From: Chryseobacterium formosense
GTDB taxonomy: Bacteria; Bacteroidota; Bacteroidia; Flavobacteriales; Weeksellaceae
NCBI RefSeq assembly: GCF_900116415.1
Contig: NZ_FPAP01000001.1
Span: 558,001 to 622,000 of the forward strand
DNA: 64,000 nt
Direction of reading: 5' to 3'
Positions 19,462-27,476 of this stretch are shown here, in pieces. Position 1 is the first letter of the stretch; every line of letters starts with the position of its first letter. Below the pieces are notes generated by a model. The model ran no database searches and had not been told where the DNA came from. It saw only the letters and a list, made by a program, of their open reading frames with translations. Both the position numbers and the translations under genes were made by a program.

Positions 19462-20214
19462 ATGATATTGCTGACTTTTAACATTCTGAATATTGAAGCC
19501 GAAACCAAAAACGGCACAAATAGCTCTGATGAAGAAAGATTGAAAATTACTGAAAGTAATACCAAAGCAATTCTCAGGATTTTAGATATTCACGATACAA
19601 AAGCAAGTTTTTTTGTGGAAGTTTCCATTGCAGGAAAACTTCAGAATTTATTAAAAGCAATTTCTGCTCAAGGGCACGAAATTGCTTTTTACAATAAAGA
19701 CTTCAGCCTTGCAAAAATAGAAGAAGCAAAGAAATCTACTCAGGATTTTCTTGAAAAGCAGATCAAAGGAATTCGTCAGAAAAATCTGCAGTTTTCTTTA
19801 GAAGAATTAAAATCAATTGGTTTTAATTATATTTCGAACATCGATAATGCCAATATTCTTTTTCCGTTTAAAAGATTAAAAAGAAGCTCAGAAATTCTTG
19901 AAGATAACGGTGTGAGCATCGTTCCCGAGAGTATTTCTCCTTACAGTCAGCTTCCTTACAACGATTTTGTTTTTCAGGTTTTGCCGATGCAATATTATCA
20001 GAACATGGTTTTTGAAACCTTAAAAAAAGATGATTTTGTATTGGTTTATCTTGATTCCTGGCAATTTACCGACATTCATAAATATCAGTTTAAAATTCCT
20101 TTCTACAGAAGCTATAATTTAGGCAAGAAGATGGAAGATAAACTGGAAGTTTTTCTTTCGTGGATTAATGAGAAAGAATTGGCTACTTCGAGGATGAAAG
20201 ATTACATATTCTAA
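19462..20214 (+). CDS. Polysaccharide deacetylase-like protein lacking metal ligands
   Basis: The 250-residue protein follows the NodB-fold pattern in outline: an opening strand LLTFNILNIEAE, ILDIHDTKASFFVEVSIAGKLQNLLKAISAQGHEIAFYN, and SLEELKSIGFNYISN. The usual metal and catalytic residues are missing: the first strand has Asn where TFDDG/D-E is expected, and GHEI is followed by AFYN instead of the N-H-x-x-x-H pair. The rest is weakly conserved. There is no signal peptide. It starts 37 bases after the threonine dehydrogenase and is probably co-transcribed. It could be a non-catalytic binding protein or a diverged enzyme. Confidence 0.5.
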   Translation: MILLTFNILNIEAETKNGTNSSDEERLKITESNTKAILRILDIHDTKASFFVEVSIAGKLQNLLKAISAQGHEIAFYNKDFSLAKIEEAKKSTQDFLEKQIKGIRQKNLQFSLEELKSIGFNYISNIDNANILFPFKRLKRSSEILEDNGVSIVPESISPYSQLPYNDFVFQVLPMQYYQNMVFETLKKDDFVLVYLDSWQFTDIHKYQFKIPFYRSYNLGKKMEDKLEVFLSWINEKELATSRMKDYIF

Positions 20215-20234
20215 TTCCGCATTCCAAATTCTGA

Positions 20235-20279
20235 ATTCAAGATTGAAAATTGTAATCATAACTACTCTCAATCTTGAAT
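20235..20279. repeat. 12-bp inverted repeat between convergent genes
   Basis: ATTCAAGATTGA (20235-20246) is the exact inverse of TCAATCTTGAAT (20268-20279), with a 21-base loop. It lies between two convergent genes but has no T tract, so it is not a canonical terminator. Confidence 0.6.
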
Positions 20280-20302
20280 CTTGAATGAGAAATTTTGAAT
20301 TA

Positions 20303-21505
20303 CTAAAGCTCGAGAAGTGTAATTTCTGGCAAAACGCCAACTCTTCCGGGATAACCTAAAACTCCGAAACCACGGTTCACGTACAATAATTTTCCTTCAC
20401 TTTCATATAAATCAGCCCATTTTGGATATTTATATTGTACAGGCGACCATTTTACATTTTTCAAATCTAAACCAAACTGCATTCCGTGGGTGTGACCTGA
20501 AAGCGTTAAAGAAATATTGGCAGGATGTTTTTTTACCACGTAATCAAAATGTGTAGGATCGTGGCTCATTAAAATTTTAGCTGCATTTTGCGGAACGTTT
20601 TCTAAAGCTTTGTCGATTTGGCCAAATTGAGGGAAGGGTTTCAATCCCCAGTTTTCTACGCCTAAAATGTATAATTTTTCACCGTCTTTTTCGATAATTC
20701 GGTGTTCGTTTCGCATCATATCAAAACCTGCCTGTTTTTGATAATCAATCAGCGTATCAAGATTTTGTTTCTTTTCGTCTAAAGATTTCCAGGTTACATA
20801 ATCGCCATAATCATGATTTCCTAAAACGGATAATTTACCGTCTTTCGCAGTGATTTTAGAAAACAACGGAATGAAAGGTTTGAATTCATCAGCGACATTA
20901 TTCACCATGTCCCCCGTAAATAAAACCAGATCAGGTTTTTGTTCGTTGATCAAATCAATGGCATGAGCCAGTTTATTCGGATCATCAAAACTTCCGCTGT
21001 GAACATCTGAAATTTGGATGATTTTATATCCTTTAAAGCTTTTGGGTAGATTCGCAATTTTTACTTTTACTTTTCTTACTTTATGTCTGTATTTTCCGAA
21101 AGTAATTCCATCGATAAACAAACCTGAAAGAACCCCGCCTAATCCTAATCCTACAAGACTTAAAAATTTTCGCCTTTCCGGGAAAAAGTTTTCTGATGAT
21201 CTTGTAAATCCTACAGCATAGCTTCCGAGTCTGAAAATGTCATCAATCAAAAGAAATAAAACGACAAATACTTTCGGAAGGATAAATACGAGAAGTAAAA
21301 TACTGATCAGATGAGGTTTGTGCGCATCTCGGTCACCTCTCTGGAAAGTCAGAATTTCGTAGGCGAACAACCCATAAATTCCAAGATAAAGAATGCAATA
21401 ACCTAATTTGATCCAAAAATTATCGGTCAATGTTCTTATTGCCTGATAAATGTAGATTTCCATTAAAAGGAAAATTCCGGCAATAATTAAAAAATTTCTC
21501 TGCAT
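20303..21505 (-). CDS. Membrane-anchored metallophosphoesterase
   Basis: The first 130 or so residues contain four hydrophobic segments, followed by a calcineurin-like phosphoesterase domain with all metal motifs: QISDVHSGS, FTGDMVNN, LGNHDYGDY, MSHDPTHFD and LSGHTHGMQFG. This layout matches the YkuE/YaeI group of membrane-bound phosphoesterases; some relatives act on UDP-diacylglucosamine or cyclic nucleotides, so the substrate is open. Length is 400. It follows the FabH-like gene on the same strand but is separated by a hairpin terminator. Confidence 0.87.
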   Translation of the reverse strand: MQRNFLIIAGIFLLMEIYIYQAIRTLTDNFWIKLGYCILYLGIYGLFAYEILTFQRGDRDAHKPHLISILLLVFILPKVFVVLFLLIDDIFRLGSYAVGFTRSSENFFPERRKFLSLVGLGLGGVLSGLFIDGITFGKYRHKVRKVKVKIANLPKSFKGYKIIQISDVHSGSFDDPNKLAHAIDLINEQKPDLVLFTGDMVNNVADEFKPFIPLFSKITAKDGKLSVLGNHDYGDYVTWKSLDEKKQNLDTLIDYQKQAGFDMMRNEHRIIEKDGEKLYILGVENWGLKPFPQFGQIDKALENVPQNAAKILMSHDPTHFDYVVKKHPANISLTLSGHTHGMQFGLDLKNVKWSPVQYKYPKWADLYESEGKLLYVNRGFGVLGYPGRVGVLPEITLLEL

Positions 21506-21522
21506 AACTGAATTTTATAAAA

Positions 21523-21551
21523 AAGCACAAAAGAAAATTTCCTTTGTGCTT
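21523..21551 (-). terminator. Terminator of the FabH-like gene (minus strand)
   Basis: On the minus strand AAGCACAAAG pairs with a TTTGTGCTT arm and runs into TTTTTT. It separates the FabH-like gene from the metallophosphoesterase. Confidence 0.75.
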
Positions 21552-21580
21552 CAATATCTTTATTTAAATTACTTGAATTT

Positions 21581-22648
21581 TTAAGGAAATTTATAAACGA
21601 TAGCATTAATGTTCATTCCGGCACCAACCGAAGTCATTACAATGTTACCTTTATCTTTAAACGAATGACCATTCATTTTTCCTTTAATTATTAAATCAAA
21701 CATGGTAGGAATGGTTGCTACGGAAGAATTTCCGAAATCCTGAATCGTCATTGGAGAAATAGCGTGATCGTAATCTTTGATATCGTAAAGCTTGTGAAGT
21801 CTCTCGATCATCGCATAATCCATTTTAGCATTTGCCTGGTGAATTAAAATTTTGTCGATATCTTCAATAGATAATCCTGCATCATCAATGGTTTCTTTAA
21901 TGGCTACAGGAACATTTTTAAGAGCATATTCATAGATTTTTCTACCCAACATTCTTACGTATAGACGTTTCTGGTCTGCTTCTTTGTTAATAGAAGGTCC
22001 GTTTGCAAGATAATTCAGTTCAATACCGTTATCACAAATGGTGTTGTGAGCGATAATTCCTACATTTTCTTGCTCTGTAGCTTTTACAACTACTGCTCCG
22101 GCTCCGTCAGCGAAAATCATCCTGTTTCTGTCATGCGGATCGGTTACTCTACTCAACGTTTCAGCTCCGATCACCAAAATTGTTTTAGCAACTTTAGCTT
22201 TAATTAAATTATCAGCCAAGATCATTGCTTCAACCCATCCCGGACAACCGAAAAGCATATCGTAAGTGATACATTTTCTGTTTTTGATGCCCAGTTTATT
22301 TTTTACACGTGCAGCCATAGTCGGCATAAAATCAGCATAACCATCTACGGTAACTTCCCCGAAATTACTTGCATAGATAATATAATCAAGCTCTTCCTGG
22401 TCTATATTTGCGTCTGCGATTGCAATTTTTGCAGCTTCAAAACCGATTTGTGAGTTTGAAAGATCTTCGTCTATAAATCTTCTGTTTTCTATTTCTGTAA
22501 TTTCTACAAATTTTGCAATAGTTTCCTCTACAGGTTTATCAATCTTCACCCCGTCTTCTGAATAAAACTCTGAATCTAAGAAAAAATCTCTTCCAATAAC
22601 TCTGTTCGGAAGGTAAGATCCGGAACCAATAATGATTGTATTCGGCAT
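21581..22648 (-). CDS. Beta-ketoacyl-ACP synthase III family protein
   Basis: The 355-residue thiolase-fold enzyme condenses an acyl-CoA with malonyl-ACP or a related acceptor. The Cys nucleophile lies in DMLFGCPGWVEAM, the His in IHQANAKMDYA and the Asn in GNSSVATIPTMFDL, so the Cys-His-Asn triad is complete. The context FGCPGW differs from the usual housekeeping FabH (A-C-A/S-G-F), and no other fatty acid genes are nearby. It may therefore be an accessory synthase for a specialised lipid or starter unit. A perfect promoter box (22674-22681) lies 25 bases upstream of its start. Confidence 0.85.
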   Translation of the reverse strand: MPNTIIIGSGSYLPNRVIGRDFFLDSEFYSEDGVKIDKPVEETIAKFVEITEIENRRFIDEDLSNSQIGFEAAKIAIADANIDQEELDYIIYASNFGEVTVDGYADFMPTMAARVKNKLGIKNRKCITYDMLFGCPGWVEAMILADNLIKAKVAKTILVIGAETLSRVTDPHDRNRMIFADGAGAVVVKATEQENVGIIAHNTICDNGIELNYLANGPSINKEADQKRLYVRMLGRKIYEYALKNVPVAIKETIDDAGLSIEDIDKILIHQANAKMDYAMIERLHKLYDIKDYDHAISPMTIQDFGNSSVATIPTMFDLIIKGKMNGHSFKDKGNIVMTSVGAGMNINAIVYKFP

Positions 22649-22673
22649 TCGTTTGTATAATTTTTTAAAGATG

Positions 22674-22681
22674 CAAAGTTA
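22674..22681 (-). promoter_or_regulatory. Promoter -7 box TAACTTTG of the FabH-like gene
   Basis: Perfect TAnnTTTG on the minus strand, 25 bases before the start codon at 22648. It is divergent from the box at 22719. Confidence 0.55.
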
Positions 22682-22718
22682 ATAATTAATATTAATAAGA
22701 AAGAATTAAAAATATTAT

Positions 22719-22726
22719 TAAATTTG
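22719..22726 (+). promoter_or_regulatory. Promoter -7 box TAAATTTG of the unknown-menG-porT operon
   Basis: Perfect TAnnTTTG 22 bases before the ATG at 22749. Only 37 bases separate it from the divergent box at 22674-22681, so the two promoters overlap in their upstream regions. Confidence 0.55.
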
Positions 22727-22748
22727 CAAAAATTGTTTCTGTCAATCT

Positions 22749-23318
22749 ATGAAAAACAATCCGTCATTAAAGGGCTTACTTGTTGCAGCTGTGGTGTTTG
22801 TGGGAGCCTTTGGTATATACAACTTTTTTCTTGCTAAGAAAAACTATTATCTGGTAGATAATCCTACGCCCAATACGTATTATTATAAAATAAATAATGG
22901 TGCAGAAGGTATTGTTTCGGCAGGTCAGTTTGTGAAAGTAGATTTAAAAAAAGGGAAAAACTCCATAAAAGTTTTCGATCAGAATAAGAAAATGCTGTAT
23001 GATTCTGCATTTGAAGTAAATAAGATTCGGGGTCTTATTAATATTGCGCACAAAGATTATTATATCAATGATCAATATTATGGGTACAATCTTAAAAAAG
23101 ATTCATTACTTTTGGCGTTGGATAAAACCAAGATAGACGGAAAAGACTATTACGGCGGACCAAAACATTTTAATAAGCTCTATACAGATGATTTTTATTA
23201 TAATGTAGATGAAGATTATGATCAGCTGATCAAGAATATCCAGAAGGTAGAATCAAGATCAAAGATTTTTCGTAAGCAGGATTACCTAAATTATTATAAA
23301 GAATATTACAAGTTTTAA
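22749..23318 (+). CDS. Membrane-anchored protein of unknown function (189 aa)
   Basis: I do not recognise the family. Residues 7-29 form one hydrophobic segment (GLLVAAVVFVGAFGIYNFFLA), most likely an uncleaved anchor, and the remaining 160 residues face the periplasm. That part is very rich in Tyr, Lys and Asp, with two short repeats of a YY-containing pattern (NTYYYKINNG and DDFYYNVDED). It is the first gene of an operon with menG, three bases downstream, and porT, so its product may act in envelope biology, but that rests on position only. Confidence 0.7.
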   Translation: MKNNPSLKGLLVAAVVFVGAFGIYNFFLAKKNYYLVDNPTPNTYYYKINNGAEGIVSAGQFVKVDLKKGKNSIKVFDQNKKMLYDSAFEVNKIRGLINIAHKDYYINDQYYGYNLKKDSLLLALDKTKIDGKDYYGGPKHFNKLYTDDFYYNVDEDYDQLIKNIQKVESRSKIFRKQDYLNYYKEYYKF

Positions 23319-23321
23319 GTT

Positions 23322-24053
23322 TTGACAAAAGATATCAACCAAGTAACGCCCTACAACTCTGAATCTAGCAAAAAGAGCCAGGTAGAGGATATGTTCGACA
23401 ACATTGCGCCTAAATATGATTTATTAAACCATGTGCTGTCTATGAAAATAGATGTTCTCTGGAGAAATAAATTGGTGAAGTGGATGAATTATGATAATCC
23501 TAAAGAAACACTCGATGTGGCTACAGGAACCGGAGATTTAGCCATTGCTGTTGAAAAAGGAACAGGTGCAAAGGTCGTTGGATTAGATTTATCGCAACAA
23601 ATGTTAAATGTTGGCGTTATTAAAATAAAAAAACTTAATTTAGACGGCAAAATTTCCATGCAAAAGGGCGATGCAGAAAATTTACCTTTCGAGGACAATA
23701 GATTTGATGCAGTTTCCGTTGCTTTTGGAGTGAGAAATTTTGAGAATCTGAATAAAGGTTTATCAGAACTGAGAAGAGTAGTGAAAGAAAACAAGAGCGT
23801 TTATATTCTTGAGTTTTCGAAAGTAGAAGGATTTTTAGGGCCATTTTATATGTTTTATTTTAAAAATATATTACCGGCAATCGGTAGGTTGGTTTCTAAA
23901 GATAACAGGGCGTATACTTATCTTCCCGATTCTGTAAATGCTTTTCCGTTTGGAGAAAAAATGAGACAAATTCTTTTAGATACAGGATTTAAAAAAGTAG
24001 AATACAAAAAATTAAGTTTAGGTATAGCCACAATTTATAAAGCAACAAAATAA
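23322..24053 (+). CDS. menG: Demethylmenaquinone methyltransferase (TTG start)
   Basis: This SAM-dependent methyltransferase performs the last step of menaquinone synthesis. Motifs are VEDMFDNIAPKYDLLNHVLSM near the N-terminus, LDVATGTGDLAIAVEKG (SAM motif I), GDAENLPFEDNRFDAVSVAFGVRNF and the C-terminal FPFGEKMRQILLDTGF. The start is TTG: it lies three bases after the upstream stop, and the next in-frame ATG (residue 24) would remove the conserved N-terminal segment. Bacteroidota use menaquinone, so menG is preferred over ubiE. It sits between an unknown membrane protein and porT in a tight operon. Confidence 0.93.
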   Translation: MTKDINQVTPYNSESSKKSQVEDMFDNIAPKYDLLNHVLSMKIDVLWRNKLVKWMNYDNPKETLDVATGTGDLAIAVEKGTGAKVVGLDLSQQMLNVGVIKIKKLNLDGKISMQKGDAENLPFEDNRFDAVSVAFGVRNFENLNKGLSELRRVVKENKSVYILEFSKVEGFLGPFYMFYFKNILPAIGRLVSKDNRAYTYLPDSVNAFPFGEKMRQILLDTGFKKVEYKKLSLGIATIYKATK

Positions 24054-24056
24054 CCT

Positions 24057-24839
24057 ATGAATAAATTTCTATTAAAAGCTCTGGTTTTAGCCTCAGTAAG
24101 TTTTGCAACAGTTGCAAATGCTCAATTTAGAACCCGTAACAGGATGGACAGGTTGGAAGACTTTGACCAGAAAAAAATCAGTTGGGGTTTTTATTTAAAT
24201 GGAAATATGATTGACTATAAAATTGTGCTAGATCCTCGATACGGAATGTATGAAAATCATAATCTTGTATCTTCAAAGGAAAGTACGAGTTTCGGAGCGG
24301 GTCTTATTGCTAAATTCAGATTGAATGATTACTTGGATGTAAGAGTAGAGCCGGGGTTACAGTTTGCACAAAGACAATTAACGTTTAATACTCAGTCAAA
24401 CGACATATACAGTGACGGAAGTTTAACGAACGCACCGTTCATTCCTATCGCTTTAACAGAGAAAGACAGAGTAAGAGAAATAAAATCTACTTTGGTAGAT
24501 ATACCTGTTCTTTTAGAACTCCATGGAGAAAGATGGTATAACTCAAGACCATATGTTGCAGCGGGTGTAAATTATATCGTGAATTTGCAGTCTAATTCTG
24601 ATTCTGCAGATGATAACTTACAGCAGACTTTCAGATCTACAACGCACAACTTTGCATGGTCTGCAGAAATGGGTATTCAGTTTTACTTTAATAAATTTAA
24701 GCTGACTCCAGCAATCAGAGGTACTTTCTTTATGAATAATGAAATGGTTTCTGATAATGCAGCAACGCCGCCTTATTGGTCTGCAGCAGTTTCAACATTA
24801 CAGACAAGAGCCATCATGTTTGTATTGAAATTTGAATAA
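24057..24839 (+). CDS. porT: PorT/SprT family outer-membrane protein (type IX secretion)
   Basis: PorT (SprT in gliding flavobacteria) is needed for type IX secretion. The 260-residue protein has a signal peptide (to VANAQ, residue 23) and a small outer-membrane beta-barrel with repeated amphipathic strands: SFGAGLIAKFRLNDYLDVRVEPGL, DIPVLLELHGERW, PYVAAGVNYIV, and a final strand ending in KFE. Position directly after menG (three bases) is an arrangement I recall from flavobacterial genomes, which supports the call. No other T9SS genes lie in the window. Confidence 0.85.
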   Translation: MNKFLLKALVLASVSFATVANAQFRTRNRMDRLEDFDQKKISWGFYLNGNMIDYKIVLDPRYGMYENHNLVSSKESTSFGAGLIAKFRLNDYLDVRVEPGLQFAQRQLTFNTQSNDIYSDGSLTNAPFIPIALTEKDRVREIKSTLVDIPVLLELHGERWYNSRPYVAAGVNYIVNLQSNSDSADDNLQQTFRSTTHNFAWSAEMGIQFYFNKFKLTPAIRGTFFMNNEMVSDNAATPPYWSAAVSTLQTRAIMFVLKFE

Positions 24840-24861
24840 TATAATATAAAATTAATATAAG

Positions 24862-24884
24862 AAGGAGGTGCTTGGCATCTCCTT
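24862..24884 (+). terminator. Terminator after porT
   Basis: AAGGAGGTGC and GCATCTCCTT pair (one G-T wobble) over a TTG loop and a TTT tract follows. Confidence 0.8.
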
Positions 24885-24917
24885 TTTCGTTTTTGTCAAA
24901 ATATAAAGATTTTTATT

Positions 24918-24947
24918 TTTGTTAGTACTAATATTTTCCTATTTTTG
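24918..24947 (+). promoter_or_regulatory. Promoter TTTG-N18-TATTTTTG before the coiled-coil/zapA unit
   Basis: TTTG at 24918-24921 and TATTTTTG at 24940-24947 match the Bacteroidota consensus with an 18-base spacer. The box covers an in-frame TTG at 24945 and so rules it out as the start. Confidence 0.75.
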
Positions 24948-24974
24948 CTAATAGTTAGAATATCACAACCTGAA

Positions 24975-25277
24975 ATGCTTCAAGAATTAGAAAATAATTT
25001 TTCAGAATTAGAAAAAAAGATTACCAGCTTACACAAAAGCTACCAAAATCTTTCTGAAAAATATTCGGAATTAAATACAGAGCATAGTGAATTGAAGATG
25101 AAATATGATGCGGAGAGAAAAAAAAATCAGGTATTAGCAGAAGAACAGAAAAATATAAAGCTTTATTCAGCAATATCAGGGAACCCTGAACACAACAGAC
25201 TCATGAAAAACCATATCAACAGATTGGTAAAAGAAGTAGACTTTTGTATTGCACAGCTTCAAAACAGTGGATTATAA
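24975..25277 (+). CDS. Small coiled-coil protein upstream of zapA
   Basis: The 100-residue product is almost entirely heptad-repeat coiled coil over residues 1-62 (LENNFSELEKKITSLHKSY, then SEKYSELNTEHSELKMKY), followed by NPEHNRLMKNHINRLVKEVDFCIAQL. There is no signal or membrane segment. The ATG at 24975 is chosen because the promoter box overlaps the alternative TTG at 24945. Its stop codon overlaps the zapA start by one base (TAATG), so the two proteins are co-translated. By analogy with ZapA-ZapB it could be a division-ring partner of ZapA, but this is inference from size, coiled coil and position. Confidence 0.8.
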   Translation: MLQELENNFSELEKKITSLHKSYQNLSEKYSELNTEHSELKMKYDAERKKNQVLAEEQKNIKLYSAISGNPEHNRLMKNHINRLVKEVDFCIAQLQNSGL

Positions 25278-25564
25278 TGGAGGTAAGGAGAATAACCATC
25301 AACATTGCAGGAAGAGTATATCCGCTGAATGTACCCGCAGCAGAAGAGGAAACTCTGCGTAAAGTGGGGAAGCAGATTGAAAATATGATTAAAGATTTTG
25401 AACAGAACTTTGATGTAAGAGATAAACAGGATGCTTTGGCAATGTGCGCCCTTAAACTGGGAACCAATGCAGAAGTAGTTTCTCTTAATCATGAAAAAAA
25501 TATAAAATCGGCCACCGAAAGATTAGTGAAAATTAATCAGACGCTGAATGATATGGAAAAATAA
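25277..25564 (+). CDS. zapA: Cell division protein ZapA
   Basis: ZapA binds FtsZ and stabilises the Z ring. The 95-residue protein shows the family opening VRRITINIAGRVYPLNVPAAEEETLRKVGKQIENMI, then the helix with RDKQDALAMCALKLG, then a C-terminal coiled coil. The start ATG at 25277 overlaps the previous stop by one base. A structured RNA and rny follow directly, an order that recalls the zapA-6S RNA linkage of proteobacteria. Confidence 0.9.
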   Translation: MEVRRITINIAGRVYPLNVPAAEEETLRKVGKQIENMIKDFEQNFDVRDKQDALAMCALKLGTNAEVVSLNHEKNIKSATERLVKINQTLNDMEK

Positions 25565-25583
25565 AAAATTTTTCAAAAAACCT

Positions 25584-25751
25584 GCCCACAGTAATTCTAA
25601 CACATTAAAGGTAAACTCAACGCTAAACAATTACCGAACAAATGTCTATTGAATGGCGCGCCGGATTTCCGGATTACAGACAGTAGAAATCAGTTCAAAT
25701 CGTGTTGATTAGGAGTTTACTCTCAATCCCTGAATTACTGTGGGCTTTTTT
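25584..25751 (+). ncRNA. 6S-like regulatory RNA (6S-Flavo candidate)
   Basis: The 162 bases from 25584 to 25745 fold as one long rod. A perfect 14-bp closing stem (25584-25597 with 25732-25745) is followed by a large internal bubble of 13 and 11 nt (25598-25610, 25721-25731). GTAAACTC then pairs with GAGTTTAC (25611-25618, 25713-25720), followed by interrupted helices CAAC/GTTG, GAAC/GTTC and TGTCT/AGACA up to a GC-rich apex with GGCGCGCC. A closing stem, a central open bubble and a long terminal stem form the plan of 6S RNA, which mimics an open promoter and binds RNA polymerase. The closing stem runs into TTTTTT and thus also terminates. The zapA neighbour fits. Assignment is by structure and position, not by sequence search. 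Confidence 0.72.
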
Positions 25752-25784
25752 ATTTTATAACAAGACAATTAAAACTCAATATAT

Positions 25785-27356
25785 ATGACAACAACCGCTA
25801 TTATTATAGGCGTTATTTGCTTAGTAATCGGTGCAGTAGCAGGGATGTTTTTCTCTAAAAGCTCCCTCAATACCAAGGCGAAATTTATTATAGATGATGC
25901 AAAGAAAAATGCAGATAATTTACTTGAAAAAGCCACAGTACAGGCAGAATCGATAAAAAAAGAAAAAAACCTTCAGGCAAAAGAAAAATTTCTTGAACTA
26001 AAATCTCAACATGATGCAGATATTCAGTCGAGAGAGAAGAAAATGCAGGAAGCTGAAAAAAGAATTAAAGACAAAGAAAATAAGCTGAATGACGAGCTTA
26101 GCAAAACCGGAAAATTAGAAAAAGATTTAGACAAACAGATCGCTGATTACGCCAAGAAAAACGAAATTCTTGAGAAAAAACAACAGGATCTTGATTCAGC
26201 AACTGCCAAAAAGGTAGAAATGCTTGAAAAAATCGCAAATTATACTGCAGAAGAAGCAAAAGCTGAATTGGTAGAAACCATGAGAGCTGAAGCGAAAACA
26301 AGAGCTCAGGCGCACGTTCAGAGCATCATGGAAGAGGCTCAGCTGAATGCAAAAAGCGAAGCCAGAAAAATCGTTATCCAGACTATCCAGAGAATCGGTA
26401 CAGAGCAGGCAATCGAAAATTCGGTTTCTGTTTTCAATATCGAATCTGATGAAGTAAAAGGTAGAATCATTGGTAGAGAAGGTAGAAATATTCGTGCTTT
26501 GGAAGCGATTACTGGTGTGGAAATCATCGTTGACGATACGCCTGAAGCTATTCTTCTTTCGTGTTTCGATCCGGTAAGAAGAGAGATTGCGAGATTATCA
26601 CTTCACAGATTGGTAACAGATGGTAGAATTCACCCTGCAAGAATCGAAGAAGTTGTAGAAAAAACAAGAAAACAAATTGAGGAAGAAATCATTGAAGTAG
26701 GTAAAAGAACGATCATTGATTTAGGAATTCACGGATTACACCCTGAATTGGTGAAAATCGTGGGTAGAATGAAATACCGTTCATCTTACGGACAAAACCT
26801 TTTACAGCACTCAAGAGAAGTGGCAAATATTGCTGCAACAATGGCTGCTGAATTGGGATTAAATGTAAAACTTGCGAAAAGAGCTGGTTTATTACACGAT
26901 ATCGGTAAAGTTCCTGAGCAGGAATCTGAACTTCCACACGCTCTTTTAGGGATGCAGTGGGCTGAAAAATACGGTGAAAATGCAGAAGTGATCAATGCCA
27001 TCGGAGCTCACCACGACGAAGTGGAAATGACCTCTTTATTGTCTCCGATTATTCAGGTTGCCGATGCGATTTCTGGGGCGAGACCAGGAGCAAGAAGGCA
27101 GGTATTAGAATCTTATATTCAAAGATTAAAGGATCTTGAAGCTGCTGCTTTAAGTTTTGACGGCGTTTCGTCAGCTTATGCAATTCAGGCGGGAAGAGAA
27201 CTGAGAGTAATGGTAGAAAGTGGAAAAGTGAATGACGAAATGTCTTCTCAGCTTTCTTACGACATTTCTGAAAAAATTCAAAATGAATTAACCTATCCCG
27301 GACAGGTAAAAGTTACTGTAATCAGAGAAACAAGAACAGTAAATATCGCAAGATAA
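25785..27356 (+). CDS. rny: Ribonuclease Y
   Basis: RNase Y is a membrane-bound endoribonuclease that starts mRNA decay. The 523-residue product has one N-terminal membrane helix (residues 3-24), a long coiled coil (about 30-180, rich in Lys, Glu, Ala), a KH domain ([33 protein letters not shown]) and an HD domain ([33 protein letters not shown]). All metal-binding HD residues are present. It stands directly after the 6S-like RNA and ends with a strong terminator. Confidence 0.96.
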   Translation: MTTTAIIIGVICLVIGAVAGMFFSKSSLNTKAKFIIDDAKKNADNLLEKATVQAESIKKEKNLQAKEKFLELKSQHDADIQSREKKMQEAEKRIKDKENKLNDELSKTGKLEKDLDKQIADYAKKNEILEKKQQDLDSATAKKVEMLEKIANYTAEEAKAELVETMRAEAKTRAQAHVQSIMEEAQLNAKSEARKIVIQTIQRIGTEQAIENSVSVFNIESDEVKGRIIGREGRNIRALEAITGVEIIVDDTPEAILLSCFDPVRREIARLSLHRLVTDGRIHPARIEEVVEKTRKQIEEEIIEVGKRTIIDLGIHGLHPELVKIVGRMKYRSSYGQNLLQHSREVANIAATMAAELGLNVKLAKRAGLLHDIGKVPEQESELPHALLGMQWAEKYGENAEVINAIGAHHDEVEMTSLLSPIIQVADAISGARPGARRQVLESYIQRLKDLEAAALSFDGVSSAYAIQAGRELRVMVESGKVNDEMSSQLSYDISEKIQNELTYPGQVKVTVIRETRTVNIAR

Positions 27357-27375
27357 TACGTTTTAAATACATACG

Positions 27376-27405
27376 AAAACCCTTTCAAGCAATTGAAAGG
27401 GTTTT
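27376..27405 (+). terminator. Terminator after rny
   Basis: AAAACCCTTTCAA and TTGAAAGGGTTTT form a perfect 13-bp stem with a 4-nt loop, followed by TT. Confidence 0.88.
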
Positions 27406-27476
27406 TTATTTGGGGTTAAATTAGAGTTCCGAAGGGACGTTTTATTAAAGGATAGGATGAGAATCCTATCAAATAA

